A DNA stretch of 64,000 nt, taken from an uncultured Pelagibacteraceae bacterium (GTDB lineage Bacteria; Pseudomonadota; Alphaproteobacteria; Pelagibacterales; Pelagibacteraceae). Positions 1 to 10,241 of the stretch are shown here, in pieces. A program made the translations under genes and the position numbers. The notes under the pieces are model-generated. The model worked only from the letters and a program-made list of their open reading frames with translations, did not search any database and was not told the origin of the DNA. Each line of letters begins with the position of its first letter. Position 1 is the first letter of the stretch. The stretch lies in assembly GCA_902601315.1 (NCBI GenBank), contig CACKMS010000001.1, positions 88,517 to 152,516 of the forward strand. The letters run 5' to 3'.

Positions 1-591
1 TCTCCATCGGGAGCAGGTAAAACTACCTTAGTTAAAGAAATTTCAAGAAGTAAAAATTTTCAAATATCAATATCTCATACAACAAGAAAACCTCGTTCAA
101 TTGAGACAAATGGCAAAGATTATTATTTTGTTAGTGATTATGAATTTAAAAAACTAATTAATGAAGATAAATTTTTAGAATATGCGAAAGTTTTTCATCA
201 TTATTACGGTTCATCTAAAGATGTTGTTTTCAAAAAACTTAATAATGGAGAAAATGTGATTTTTGATATTGATTGGCAAGGAACGCAACAAATTAAGAGA
301 CAAAAGCTTAATTATAAAATATTTACAATATTTATATTACCTCCGAGTCGAGATGAGCTTTATAATAGACTATTAAATAGAGATAGAAATGATGAAAAAA
401 TAGCAAAAGAGAGAATGACTCAATTTAACGAAGATGTGCTCCATTGGAAAGATTATGATTTTGTGGTTATCAACGACGATTTAGGAAATTGTTGCAAAAA
501 AATAATTAAGTTTATTGAGTCTAGTGATATTAAAAAAGATCTTAATTATCAAAAACTTATATCTTTACACGTAGAAAATCTACTTAATTAA
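1..591 (+). CDS. gmk: Guanylate kinase, 5'-truncated by window edge
   Basis: Frame 1 from base 1 reads SPSGAGKTTL (P-loop) and continues in frame into the listed 256..591 ORF (FDIDWQGTQQI). Confidence 0.95.
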   Translation, partial: SPSGAGKTTLVKEISRSKNFQISISHTTRKPRSIETNGKDYYFVSDYEFKKLINEDKFLEYAKVFHHYYGSSKDVVFKKLNNGENVIFDIDWQGTQQIKRQKLNYKIFTIFILPPSRDELYNRLLNRDRNDEKIAKERMTQFNEDVLHWKDYDFVVINDDLGNCCKKIIKFIESSDIKKDLNYQKLISLHVENLLN

Positions 592-1371
592 TTTTTCATA
601 AATTAGGCAAATTTTATAAAATGTATCTTTTTTAAGATTTTGGGGGCGCAAATTTATATCTAGATCAAGTTTATCAATTACCTCTTTTGAATTTTTAAAA
701 AGAATATTAAGAGGTTTTTTTATCATTTTTCTCCTTTGATTAAAAAAAACATTAGTTATGTATTCTAAATTTTTAGAGTTTTTAAATTTTATATAATTAA
801 TTTTCGGCTCAAAAATTAATAATGAACTAATAACTTTTGGCTTCGGAAAAAAACTTGATGGATATATGTCAATTATTTTTTTTATATTAAATTTCCAAGA
901 AGAAAATATTGATAAACGTCCATAATTTTTTGAATTACGTTCAGCTAATATTCTATCTGCAACTTCTTTCTGAAACATTAGGACTAGTTTTTTGTAAGAA
1001 AATTTTGCCGATCGGTAATTAATAATTTTTACAAGAATTTGGCTTGAAATATTATATGGAAGATTACCAAAAATAATTAAGTCTCTATCACTTAAAAATT
1101 TTAAATCATATTTGAGTATATCTTCATTAATAATTATCAATTTATTTTCGAATCTTTTACTTAAATTTTTAATTAATCTTTCATCTTTCTCTATTACATA
1201 AAATTTTTTTGGTTTTTTTTTTAATATGAATTCTGTTAAATTTCCAGTCCCAGGGCCAATTTCTAAAACATTATCATTCTGGCTTAAATTCCCTGCATTA
1301 CATATAATTTCGATAGTATTTTCGTCTATTAAAAAGTTTTGTCCTAAACTTTTTTTAGGAATGATTTTCAT
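580..1371 (-). CDS. rsmA: 16S rRNA dimethyladenosine transferase
   Basis: MKIIPKKSLGQNFLIDE, VLEIGPGTGNLT and FGNLPYNISSQ motifs; start placed at 1371, where the pdxA stop overlaps it (TAATG). Confidence 0.95.
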   Translation of the reverse strand: MKIIPKKSLGQNFLIDENTIEIICNAGNLSQNDNVLEIGPGTGNLTEFILKKKPKKFYVIEKDERLIKNLSKRFENKLIIINEDILKYDLKFLSDRDLIIFGNLPYNISSQILVKIINYRSAKFSYKKLVLMFQKEVADRILAERNSKNYGRLSIFSSWKFNIKKIIDIYPSSFFPKPKVISSLLIFEPKINYIKFKNSKNLEYITNVFFNQRRKMIKKPLNILFKNSKEVIDKLDLDINLRPQNLKKDTFYKICLIYEKLIK

Positions 1372-2306
1372 TAAATATTTTTGAAAAAATCCATAGCACA
1401 AAATATAGAAGATGGATCAGATTTATTTTTAAGATACATATCAGAATTTGGTCCATGATCAGGTGAGACTCTTATAAAAGGTAGTCCAATTGTAATATTG
1501 ATTGCATCAAAGTTAAATAATGTTTTTAAAGGTGTTAAAACTTGATCATGATACATTCCTATAACCACGTCATATTCTTCTATATTTTTTTTTAAAAAAA
1601 AAGAGTCTGCAGAAAACGGTCCTTTTACTGAAATCATTTCCGCCTTTAGTTTTGCTATAGCTGGTATTATTATTTTTCTTTCTTCACTTGTTTTACTTAC
1701 TGTTTCACAATGAGGATTTAGACCAAGAACAGCAATTTTTGGCTTTTTCTTAAAATTTTTTTTATAAAAATTATTTATAGAACGAATATTTTTTATAATT
1801 TTGTTTTTACTAACATGTTTTGAAACATATTTAATTGGTAAATGCGTTGTAATCGGTGAAACAGATAATTTTTTATTATAAATAAGCATAACAGGGTTCT
1901 TGGAGCCCGTTTTTTTTGCAAGATATTCTGTAACACCTAAGTATTTATTGTTTAAAAAAGTTTTTTTATTAACTGGTCCATTAATAAGTGCTGTATTTGG
2001 GTCCTTTTTAAGAATGGAAATAGATTTTTTGAAACATTCAGAAATATATTTCTTATAATTTTTATTTTTTATTTCAATATCAATTATATTTAATTTATCT
2101 ATGATTGCATCTTGAAAATTATAAATCTGATTAATTTTTTTTTTATAAATATTAACTTTAGCTTCTTTTTCAATTATTTTTTTATTTCCAATTAATATAA
2201 ATTTTTTTTTTATTAATTTATTTTTTGAATTAAGGTATTTGAATAATATTTCTAAGAATATACTTTTAGGTTCTGCTACAACAATTAAAAGTTTATTTAT
2301 ACTCAT
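1371..2306 (-). CDS. pdxA: 4-hydroxythreonine-4-phosphate dehydrogenase
   Basis: GPVNKKT, TTHLPIKYVS, GLNPHCE, GPFSADSFF, YHDQVLTPLK, DHGPNSDMY motifs. Confidence 0.93.
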   Translation of the reverse strand: MSINKLLIVVAEPKSIFLEILFKYLNSKNKLIKKKFILIGNKKIIEKEAKVNIYKKKINQIYNFQDAIIDKLNIIDIEIKNKNYKKYISECFKKSISILKKDPNTALINGPVNKKTFLNNKYLGVTEYLAKKTGSKNPVMLIYNKKLSVSPITTHLPIKYVSKHVSKNKIIKNIRSINNFYKKNFKKKPKIAVLGLNPHCETVSKTSEERKIIIPAIAKLKAEMISVKGPFSADSFFLKKNIEEYDVVIGMYHDQVLTPLKTLFNFDAINITIGLPFIRVSPDHGPNSDMYLKNKSDPSSIFCAMDFFKNI

Positions 2307-3219
2307 TTATAATAGCATTTTGTTTAAGCTTATTGTAATAGTTTAAGGAAAAACTATTAAGTTGTCTGTTTTGTTCAAAAATAATTTGTTTTTTTGTCTC
2401 TTTATCTAAATCAAATTGATCCTTAATCTCTCTTCTTGAGTTTATTTTTAGTATTAAATTTCCACTTGGAATTTTAATAGGCTTTGTATAATCGCCTATT
2501 TTTAAAGAATACATTTTTTTCTGTAATTCAGGCGACAAATTACTTAAATTAACCCATCCAATTTCACCACCTTTTGAAGATGTATCTGAAATACTAAAAT
2601 TAATAGCAGCACTTTTAAAACCATAATTTTTTATAAATTCATTTATTTCACTAAAACTTACATCGTTATTAAACAATATTTCCGAAACGTTAACTTCATA
2701 AATTTTCTTTTGTTGACTTTTATATATTTTAATTTTTTTTTTAATTTCATTCTCGTTAATTTTAACTTTTTCTTTAAATTTTTCATATATAAGAGTGTTC
2801 CAGAGTTGTTCAATAATGAGTTTATCTTTAACAAACTCCAAACTTATTTCCTCACTTTGTAAAAAATTTTTATATTCTAACTTATTCTTAAAACCTAAAC
2901 TCTTATAGTGTTGTGTAATCAATTTTTCCTCAAGATTAAATTTTTCATCAATATTTATTAATTTATCGATTTCTTTTTTTTTTAATATTTCTCTAATCAA
3001 CGAATTTTTTGATAATTCAAGTAAATCTTTTTTATTTAAGTCTTTTAAGTTGTTACTTGTTATAAGTAAATATTTAATCTGGTTTTCTAAATCAACATTA
3101 GTAATTATTTCATTATTAATTTTACTTATTATGATAATTTCTTTTGTATTTATATTTATTGAATTAAAAATAAAAACTAAAATAAAAATCAAAAAAAAAT
3201 AAGCTTTTTTTGATAGCAT
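2293..3219 (-). CDS. surA: SurA-like periplasmic peptidyl-prolyl isomerase/chaperone
   Basis: Signal peptide, SurA_N-like helical region, parvulin-like segment (SSKGGEIGWVNLSNLSPEL); lies between lptD and pdxA. Confidence 0.85.
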   Translation of the reverse strand: MLSKKAYFFLIFILVFIFNSININTKEIIIISKINNEIITNVDLENQIKYLLITSNNLKDLNKKDLLELSKNSLIREILKKKEIDKLINIDEKFNLEEKLITQHYKSLGFKNKLEYKNFLQSEEISLEFVKDKLIIEQLWNTLIYEKFKEKVKINENEIKKKIKIYKSQQKKIYEVNVSEILFNNDVSFSEINEFIKNYGFKSAAINFSISDTSSKGGEIGWVNLSNLSPELQKKMYSLKIGDYTKPIKIPSGNLILKINSRREIKDQFDLDKETKKQIIFEQNRQLNSFSLNYYNKLKQNAIINEYK

Positions 3220-5597
3220 TATTTGAAATCTGTTGCTTGTGGTCTTAATTCTGCAAATGGAATAAATCTTATATAAAACAATAAACTTTTATCAGGCAAT
3301 ATATTACCATCCTTATAAAATTTCTTTGTATATTTTACTGATGTAATCAAGCAATCAGTTTGATATTGATAAGAAAGATTATAATATTCAGTAAAATCTG
3401 TTTTTAAATTTTTTGTAGCATCTAAAATTATTTTATTTTCCTCATTAAAATTATAAATTGAAATATTGTTAACAGTTTCTGTATTACCTATTTCATTATC
3501 TTCAGATAAGTAATTAAATTTAGTTTGAAAATTATTTAAATTGAAATTTGTTGAAATAGACTGATAATTGGAATTTTTAAGATCCCTATCATATGAAAAA
3601 TTATAATTAATATCTAATATCTGTGTAGGTTTAAAATTTACTTTACCAACTATATCTGATCTCCTTTGGTTAAGTTTACTTCTTGTAGGTAAATTATTTT
3701 TTTTTTTATCACTTATTGAATTTGCTACTCTAAAATTCAAAATATTGTTATTTTGTTTATCATCAATATCATATTCAATGCCAAGGGAAATAGATCCACC
3801 TTCCTCTATATTTCTTTTAGAACCAATCCTATTCAAAGAATATATATTATCATACGTTAATCTTAAATCCTTGTTTGCTATATCCTTTGAATTATTTGGA
3901 CTATATCTGGTCACTAAAATTGGCTTTAAATATGTATTATAATTATCAGTTTTTTTCATTAAAGGTAATTCAGATTTAAATAAGATTGTTTGATATAAAT
4001 CAGTGGTATCAGTATCATCAATTGGAGTACTGGTAAAAGAATTGTCTTGTTTAATTAAAAATTGATAATTACTTTTTATACCATTCGCTGAAATAAAATT
4101 ATTTGAGTTGAACAAAAAATCGTTAGTTATTACAGCTTGATAATTATTAGTATTGTAGTTTTGTTGATAGCCAGAGCTGTTAAAATAAAAATTACCATTG
4201 TAGTTTTTATCAATGTTTATTTTCTTATCAAAATTAAAATTTGGAAACACATATCTAAAACGGTCACTGTCTCTTATCGATAAATCTTCGTAAATTAAAA
4301 AGTTATTATTGAAAGACGTATTTTCATCTATTTTTTTATTAAAACTTAATTCTGATGTTAATAAGCTTTCATTATTTATAATGTTTGAAGAATTTGATAA
4401 ATTATGTAATTTTAAATATTCATCATTAGATACACTTTGATAAGTAAATTCGTAATCAGTTCCTTGTTTTGTTTTTCCATCTGATTTTATAAAAAAATGA
4501 GAGTTAGTATTTTTTCCGTCATTATTATAACTAAAATCTGAAATTAAATTTGAATTTTCAAAAGCCTGTCTGTATTCAGATTGTAAAATAAATTTATCAT
4601 CAAGATAAACTCTCGGCTTAAATGTAAAGTCTTTATCTATCTCAATTGATTTATAATATGGAATGTTAATCCAATTTCCATAATTATTTGAACTACCATA
4701 TGTGGCTGGCAAAAATCCTGACTTTCTTTTTACTGATGGATCTGGATGACTGAAGAAAGGGAAATAAAATATTTCCTTATCAAACAACTTTAGCCAGGAA
4801 TTTTTATAATTAAAAGTTTTTTTAATTTTATCATGAGTAAATTCTTCAGTTTCAAGCTCCCAGCCTGGGCATACTTTATTCTCAGTATTACATGTTGTAA
4901 AAACGGTTTTATAAATTTTAGTTTCTTTACTATTAGAGATCGCTGATTTACCTTTTAATATTGGATCATTATTTGAATTACCAAAAAAATTATCTACAAA
5001 TTCTATTTTTATCTCCTTACCAACTATTTCTTTATTAATTAAATCAATTTTAGAGTTTTCGAAGGAAAATATATTATTTTTATTATCTAAAATGTTTACT
5101 TTTTTAGACGATATAACCTCATTACTTAAGTTAAATTTAAAACCACCCTGAATATTATATACATTTCCCAAACCATCCTTAATTGTAGTTTCATGACGTG
5201 AGAAAATATTTTGTGAAATCCTATCGTAAGTCATATTTTTTGATAAGATTTCATATTCATCATCAATTTCTATTTTTGTTGTTCCCTTTGTAGTTAATGT
5301 ATCAGTCTTTTGACTGTAATGAGCTTTTTCAGAATATATTTTTAAATTTTTTAACTCATCTAAGAATTTTACATTTCCTGTCAAAGTAATTTCTTGCTTA
5401 TCCTTATTATAAACAGAATTATTTCCCTCCAAGAATATTTTTTTTTCTTTGATGCTTGCTTTGGTATTAATAGACTTAATAATGTTATTATTATTTAAAA
5501 TTTTTATATTATCTGAATAAATTTGGATGTTATCAGCAGACAAATTAAAATTTACCAAAATGCAAAAAATTAAATATATAAGAAATTTAGTTCTCAT
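3219..5597 (-). CDS. lptD: LPS-assembly protein LptD
   Basis: Signal peptide, OstA-like N-terminus (LEGNNSVYNKDKQEITLTGNVKFL), FFSHPDPSVKRKSGFLPATYGSSNNYG, long beta-barrel C-terminus. Confidence 0.93.
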   Translation of the reverse strand: MRTKFLIYLIFCILVNFNLSADNIQIYSDNIKILNNNNIIKSINTKASIKEKKIFLEGNNSVYNKDKQEITLTGNVKFLDELKNLKIYSEKAHYSQKTDTLTTKGTTKIEIDDEYEILSKNMTYDRISQNIFSRHETTIKDGLGNVYNIQGGFKFNLSNEVISSKKVNILDNKNNIFSFENSKIDLINKEIVGKEIKIEFVDNFFGNSNNDPILKGKSAISNSKETKIYKTVFTTCNTENKVCPGWELETEEFTHDKIKKTFNYKNSWLKLFDKEIFYFPFFSHPDPSVKRKSGFLPATYGSSNNYGNWINIPYYKSIEIDKDFTFKPRVYLDDKFILQSEYRQAFENSNLISDFSYNNDGKNTNSHFFIKSDGKTKQGTDYEFTYQSVSNDEYLKLHNLSNSSNIINNESLLTSELSFNKKIDENTSFNNNFLIYEDLSIRDSDRFRYVFPNFNFDKKINIDKNYNGNFYFNSSGYQQNYNTNNYQAVITNDFLFNSNNFISANGIKSNYQFLIKQDNSFTSTPIDDTDTTDLYQTILFKSELPLMKKTDNYNTYLKPILVTRYSPNNSKDIANKDLRLTYDNIYSLNRIGSKRNIEEGGSISLGIEYDIDDKQNNNILNFRVANSISDKKKNNLPTRSKLNQRRSDIVGKVNFKPTQILDINYNFSYDRDLKNSNYQSISTNFNLNNFQTKFNYLSEDNEIGNTETVNNISIYNFNEENKIILDATKNLKTDFTEYYNLSYQYQTDCLITSVKYTKKFYKDGNILPDKSLLFYIRFIPFAELRPQATDFK

Positions 5598-6666
5598 TAA
5601 TTCTTAAACCTCCTAATATACAAATTAGAGATAAAATGAGATGTGGCAACCAAATTGATAAAAGAATAGGAATCGTTTCATTTGAACCAAATAAACTAGA
5701 AAAGTAATTAATATAATAAACACATACAGATACTGAAACACCCACAATTATTGTGAAAAATTTTGTTTTTATAAAAGTGAATTTCATCATTATTAATAAT
5801 CCTAAAATAGTCATTAATAAATAAAATATAGGTAGACTATATAATTTGTTTAAGTGCACATTGACATCAGTTGTTGAATATCCAATTTTTGAATAATTCG
5901 ATAATAATAAGTTTAATTGATAAATATTTAATGAATTTAAGTTTGAAAATAAATTTGAAATTATTTCTCCATCAAAAGATGAGATATAGTTTAATTTTTC
6001 GTATTTATTATTACCAGAAAATTTATCTACTATTTTTACATTTTTTAATGACCAGATTTTAGTTGAAATATCTGCACTTTTTGCAGTGATAATATTTATA
6101 TTATCAATAAACGGGGTGGACTGAGTAATCGTTATATCTTCAATATTATTTTTATTGAATTTTTTTGCATGAATAATATTTGAGGATCCATCAATTTCCT
6201 CTTTTATCCATAATCCATTTTCATTTACTACCGCTAGATATTCATTTTCAGATGAGAATTTATTTTTTAGATTTAAGTAATGGTTTTTTAAATTTGAGGA
6301 GAAAGTATAAAAGACGAGTAAAACAAATGCTCCACAAATAATTGTGCAAAAAGATAGTAGAGATAATACTTTTAAGTTATCTATGCCATGATTCTTAAAT
6401 ATTTCTATTTCATTTCTTTCGTTTAAATGAATATAAAAAAATTTTACAGAAATTAAAAAAATAAACGGAAAAAGTTCAAACAGGATCGATGGTGAATTAA
6501 GAAAAGTGAGGAATATAGGATATTTTATCCCTACATCATAGTTTTCAAAAAACTTTAATTCCTCGAAAAAATTTAAAATAAAACTTAATCCTATGAATAT
6601 TAAAGAAATTAATAATAAATACTTTAGAAAGATTTTTGATATATATAATTGATATTTTTTAAACAT
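5587..6666 (-). CDS. lptG: LPS export ABC transporter permease LptG
   Basis: YjgP/YjgQ-type permease, multiple TM segments, adjacent to lptF and lptD. Confidence 0.88.
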   Translation of the reverse strand: MFKKYQLYISKIFLKYLLLISLIFIGLSFILNFFEELKFFENYDVGIKYPIFLTFLNSPSILFELFPFIFLISVKFFYIHLNERNEIEIFKNHGIDNLKVLSLLSFCTIICGAFVLLVFYTFSSNLKNHYLNLKNKFSSENEYLAVVNENGLWIKEEIDGSSNIIHAKKFNKNNIEDITITQSTPFIDNINIITAKSADISTKIWSLKNVKIVDKFSGNNKYEKLNYISSFDGEIISNLFSNLNSLNIYQLNLLLSNYSKIGYSTTDVNVHLNKLYSLPIFYLLMTILGLLIMMKFTFIKTKFFTIIVGVSVSVCVYYINYFSSLFGSNETIPILLSIWLPHLILSLICILGGLRINEN

Positions 6667-7784
6667 TACAAATATTTTAATTTAAAATTAGTTTTGAGTA
6701 AAATAATCAAATAAAAAATTAAAACAAAAATTATTGGTGCAAGTAAGACTGTTAAATCATAAGTTAAATTTTGTGTTATAAATTTTGATCCTATCTGAGA
6801 AATTATAATAAATATAAAACCAATCATAAAAACAAAACTTTTATAATATTTTAAATACTTGTTTGATTTAGGTTTAATTAAAAGACTTGAGGAAATAAGT
6901 GACAAAATTAATATATAAAATGGAATAACAACTCGGTTATAAAGTTCCTCTGAAATAGACTCAATTTTTCTCGGACAAGTTTTTTTATCTATTTTTCTCT
7001 TAATATAAAAATCAAATACACAATTATATAAAATCACAGTATTAACTTGTTGAATTTTTTGATGTGTAACAGTTTTTGGTGAAAAATTTGAAAGATCATA
7101 TTCGGTTTCTTTAAAGTTCATATTGTAGAAATTGCTCTCATTAGAATTAATTATACTTCCATTAAATAAATTAATAATAAATTCATTGTTTTTTTTTTTT
7201 ATTTTTCCGCTTTCAGCTACAATTATTTTTGATGAGTTATTGTTTATTTTTTCGTTAATATATATATTCTTAATATTCCCTTCTTGATCATAGCTATCAA
7301 GAAATATTGTCAAATTTTTGAAAACACTTATAAATTTCTTTTCAGTTATCAAAGAAGGTAAAAAGTCAACGTTTGAATTTTTTAAATAAATTCTGCTAAT
7401 ATTTTGTGTTAAAGGTACTAGATAAAGACTTAAAATTAATTGTAAAATTATAAAAATAGAAGAAAATTTTAATAAAAAATTAATAACACTTATTTTTCTA
7501 ATGCCGTTAGTCCAAAAAACTAAAATTTCATTGTTTTCTTCATATTTATTTATTATGTAAAAACACGATATAAAAAATATAAAGATTAAAATTCTACTAA
7601 AAATTTTAGGTAAACTTAAAATTGAGTATGCAAAATATACTCTTAAACTGTGACCGTCTTCTGATACAATATCCAAGAAATTAACTGCCTGTATCACCCA
7701 AATTATTAAGGCAATACTCAAAGATGCGGCTAAAAAAAAATAAATTATGTCTATGGAAATTTTTCTATAAAGCAATTTATTCAT
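6666..7784 (-). CDS. lptF: LPS export ABC transporter permease LptF
   Basis: YjgP/YjgQ-type permease; start chosen at MNKLLYRKI rather than the upstream in-frame Met of the ORF track. Confidence 0.87.
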   Translation of the reverse strand: MNKLLYRKISIDIIYFFLAASLSIALIIWVIQAVNFLDIVSEDGHSLRVYFAYSILSLPKIFSRILIFIFFISCFYIINKYEENNEILVFWTNGIRKISVINFLLKFSSIFIILQLILSLYLVPLTQNISRIYLKNSNVDFLPSLITEKKFISVFKNLTIFLDSYDQEGNIKNIYINEKINNNSSKIIVAESGKIKKKNNEFIINLFNGSIINSNESNFYNMNFKETEYDLSNFSPKTVTHQKIQQVNTVILYNCVFDFYIKRKIDKKTCPRKIESISEELYNRVVIPFYILILSLISSSLLIKPKSNKYLKYYKSFVFMIGFIFIIISQIGSKFITQNLTYDLTVLLAPIIFVLIFYLIILLKTNFKLKYL

Positions 7785-7838
7785 TGAAATTATAATATTT
7801 ATAAATATACAACAATATCTATTCAAAAATTGAAAAAT

Positions 7839-9263
7839 ATGAAGTTAAAATTAAATTTTGTAAGCAAAACCCCAAAGTTATCCATGAAAAATGAGCTTAT
7901 TTTTATAAGTAATAAAAATTTTAAGCACAAAACATTAGATCAAAAAGAGATTTTAGATAATGAGCTATTTAAAGAAAATAAAATAATACAAAGAAATCAA
8001 CATAATAATAACTATATTTTAATCAATTGTATTGATCAGAAAAAAATATCAGATTATGAAAATATAGGATCAAAGCTTTTCGATTTTCTTTCAAATAATA
8101 AGATTGAAAATACTTTTTTTTATTTAAATTCACTTAGAATTTCAAATATACAAATTGAGAGAATATTACATGGAGCAACTCTAAAATCATATTCTTTTGA
8201 AATTTATAAAACAAAACAAAATTTTAAGAAATCTATTAATATTAATGTTGTAGGTAGAAGCAATAAAAGTATTCTTAAAACGAAACTAGATGCTCTTGCT
8301 GCGGGTGTATTTTTAACAAGGGATTTGGTCTCTGAACCAGGAAATATATTACATCCTGATGAATACGCAAAAAGAATAGAAAAGTTAAGGAAGATAGGAA
8401 TTAAAGTGACGGTTCATGACAAAAAAAGATTGAAAAAAATGGGGTGTGGAGCCTTACTTGGTGTAGGTCAAGGAAGTATAAGAGGCTCATATCTTGTCAC
8501 GATGGAATGGAAAGGTGCGTCCTCTAAATCTAAACCATTAGCTTTTGTTGGAAAAGGAGTTTGTTTTGATACTGGTGGTATTTCATTAAAGCCCGCAAAA
8601 TTTATGGAGGACATGACATACGATATGGCTGGTTCTGCAGTAGTAGTTGGATTAATGAAAAATTTTGCACTTCGAAAGGCTAAAGTTAACGCTGTTGGTG
8701 TAGTTGGGCTTGTAGAAAATATGCCTGGTGGAAATGCTCAAAGACCGGGTGATATAGTTAAGTCATATAGCGGAAAAACTATCGAAGTATTAAATACTGA
8801 TGCTGAGGGAAGATTAGTTTTAGCAGATGCACTTACTTTTACCGAGGAAAAATTTAAACCTAATTTAATTATAGATCTTGCAACACTAACTGGTGCAATA
8901 ATTGTTTCATTAGGTTCTGAGTATGCTGGATTATTTTCAAATAATGACAAGCTTTCAAAACAATTGTATGAAGCAGGTGAAAAAGTTGAGGAAAAAGTAT
9001 GGAGAATGCCACTGCATAACAACTACGATAAATTAATTAACTCAAAAAATGCGGACATGCAAAATATTAATTATGTTGGTGGGGCGGGATCAACTACAGC
9101 TGCTCAATTTTTACAAAGATTTATTCTTAATAAAACACCTTGGGCTCATTTAGATATAGCTGGGATGTCTTTTTCTAAATATGCAGGAGCATTGAATTCT
9201 GGAGGTGCAACAGGGTTTGGAGTTAGATTATTAAATAAATTTGTGGAAGAAAACTATGAGTAA
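7839..9263 (+). CDS. pepA: Leucyl aminopeptidase (M17)
   Basis: VGKGVCFDTGGISLKPA and NTDAEGRLVLADAL signatures. Confidence 0.96.
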   Translation: MKLKLNFVSKTPKLSMKNELIFISNKNFKHKTLDQKEILDNELFKENKIIQRNQHNNNYILINCIDQKKISDYENIGSKLFDFLSNNKIENTFFYLNSLRISNIQIERILHGATLKSYSFEIYKTKQNFKKSININVVGRSNKSILKTKLDALAAGVFLTRDLVSEPGNILHPDEYAKRIEKLRKIGIKVTVHDKKRLKKMGCGALLGVGQGSIRGSYLVTMEWKGASSKSKPLAFVGKGVCFDTGGISLKPAKFMEDMTYDMAGSAVVVGLMKNFALRKAKVNAVGVVGLVENMPGGNAQRPGDIVKSYSGKTIEVLNTDAEGRLVLADALTFTEEKFKPNLIIDLATLTGAIIVSLGSEYAGLFSNNDKLSKQLYEAGEKVEEKVWRMPLHNNYDKLINSKNADMQNINYVGGAGSTTAAQFLQRFILNKTPWAHLDIAGMSFSKYAGALNSGGATGFGVRLLNKFVEENYE

Positions 9264-9666
9264 TATTGAACAAACACTTTCAATAATTAAACCAGATGCT
9301 GTCGAAAGAAACTTACAAGATGAAATAAAACTAGAATTTATAAATAAAGGTTTTGAGATAAAAAAGGAAAAAAAAATTCATATTTCAAAACAAGAAGCTG
9401 AACAATTTTATAAAGTGCACGAGACAAAACCATTCTATAATGAACTTTGCTCATATTTAGCCTCAGGCCCTATAATTGTTATAGAATTAAGTAGAGAAAA
9501 TGCTGTTTTAGAGAACAGGAGACTAATGGGTGCAACAAATCCCAAAGACGCTGAAGAGGGAACGCTTAGAAAAAAGTATGGTATTTCAATAGATAAAAAC
9601 TCAGTTCATGGCTCAGATAGCCCTGAAAATGCTAAAATTGAATTAGACTTTTTCTTCAAAGACTAG
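9256..9666 (+). CDS. ndk: Nucleoside diphosphate kinase
   Basis: EQTLSIIKPDAVERN, MGATNPKDAEEGTLR, NSVHGSDSPENA; start MSNIEQ overlaps pepA end. Confidence 0.97.
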   Translation: MSNIEQTLSIIKPDAVERNLQDEIKLEFINKGFEIKKEKKIHISKQEAEQFYKVHETKPFYNELCSYLASGPIIVIELSRENAVLENRRLMGATNPKDAEEGTLRKKYGISIDKNSVHGSDSPENAKIELDFFFKD

Positions 9667-10241
9667 ACTTTTAAAAATTTCTTAATTGCAGCTGGATAAA
9701 GTTTATGCTCAATCCTTAAAATTTTTTTGGCTAAAGTTTTTTCTGTATCAGATTTCAAAATTCTAACTTTTTCTTGTAAAATTATCTTTCCAGAATCTAA
9801 TTTAGGAGTAACGCAGTGCACTGTTGCTCCTGAGAATTTATCTTTATTTTTAATTGCTTTTCTATGAGTATTTAAACCTTTATATTTCGGCAATAGAGAT
9901 GGATGAATATTTAAAATTGGATTTTTAAATTTTTTAATGAAATCAGAAGATAAAATTTTCATGAAGCCAGCTAAACAAATTAAATCAATTTTATTTTTTC
10001 TCAAATATCTTAATATTTTATTTTCCGCTTGTTTTTTTTTTGAATAATTTATTACATGATATTTAATCTGATTTTTTTTGGCAAATTCTAAACCTTTTGA
10101 AAATTTATTATTTGAAATTATTAGATTAATTTTAATTTTTGAATTTTTATTCTTTGAATACTTAATTAAAGAAAGAAGATTACTTCCTCTCCCAGAAATA
10201 AAAATGGAAATGTTTAAATTTCTACCAATTAATTTTTCCAC
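9663..10241 (-). CDS. purN: Phosphoribosylglycinamide formyltransferase
   Basis: ISGRGSNLLSL, LAGFMKIL, LNIHPSLLPKYKGLNTH, GATVHCVTPKLDSGKII. Confidence 0.96.
   Translation of the reverse strand: MEKLIGRNLNISIFISGRGSNLLSLIKYSKNKNSKIKINLIISNNKFSKGLEFAKKNQIKYHVINYSKKKQAENKILRYLRKNKIDLICLAGFMKILSSDFIKKFKNPILNIHPSLLPKYKGLNTHRKAIKNKDKFSGATVHCVTPKLDSGKIILQEKVRILKSDTEKTLAKKILRIEHKLYPAAIKKFLKV

Noticed and set aside
1-255. gmk as a degraded gene
   Set aside because: The reading frame is open to base 1; truncation is due to the window edge.
3745-3942. 65-aa plus-strand ORF inside lptD
   Set aside because: Antisense to a well-supported CDS, no family signature; chance ORF.
8738-9022. 94-aa minus-strand ORF inside pepA
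   Set aside because: Opposite to conserved pepA catalytic region; low-complexity Ser-rich shadow ORF.
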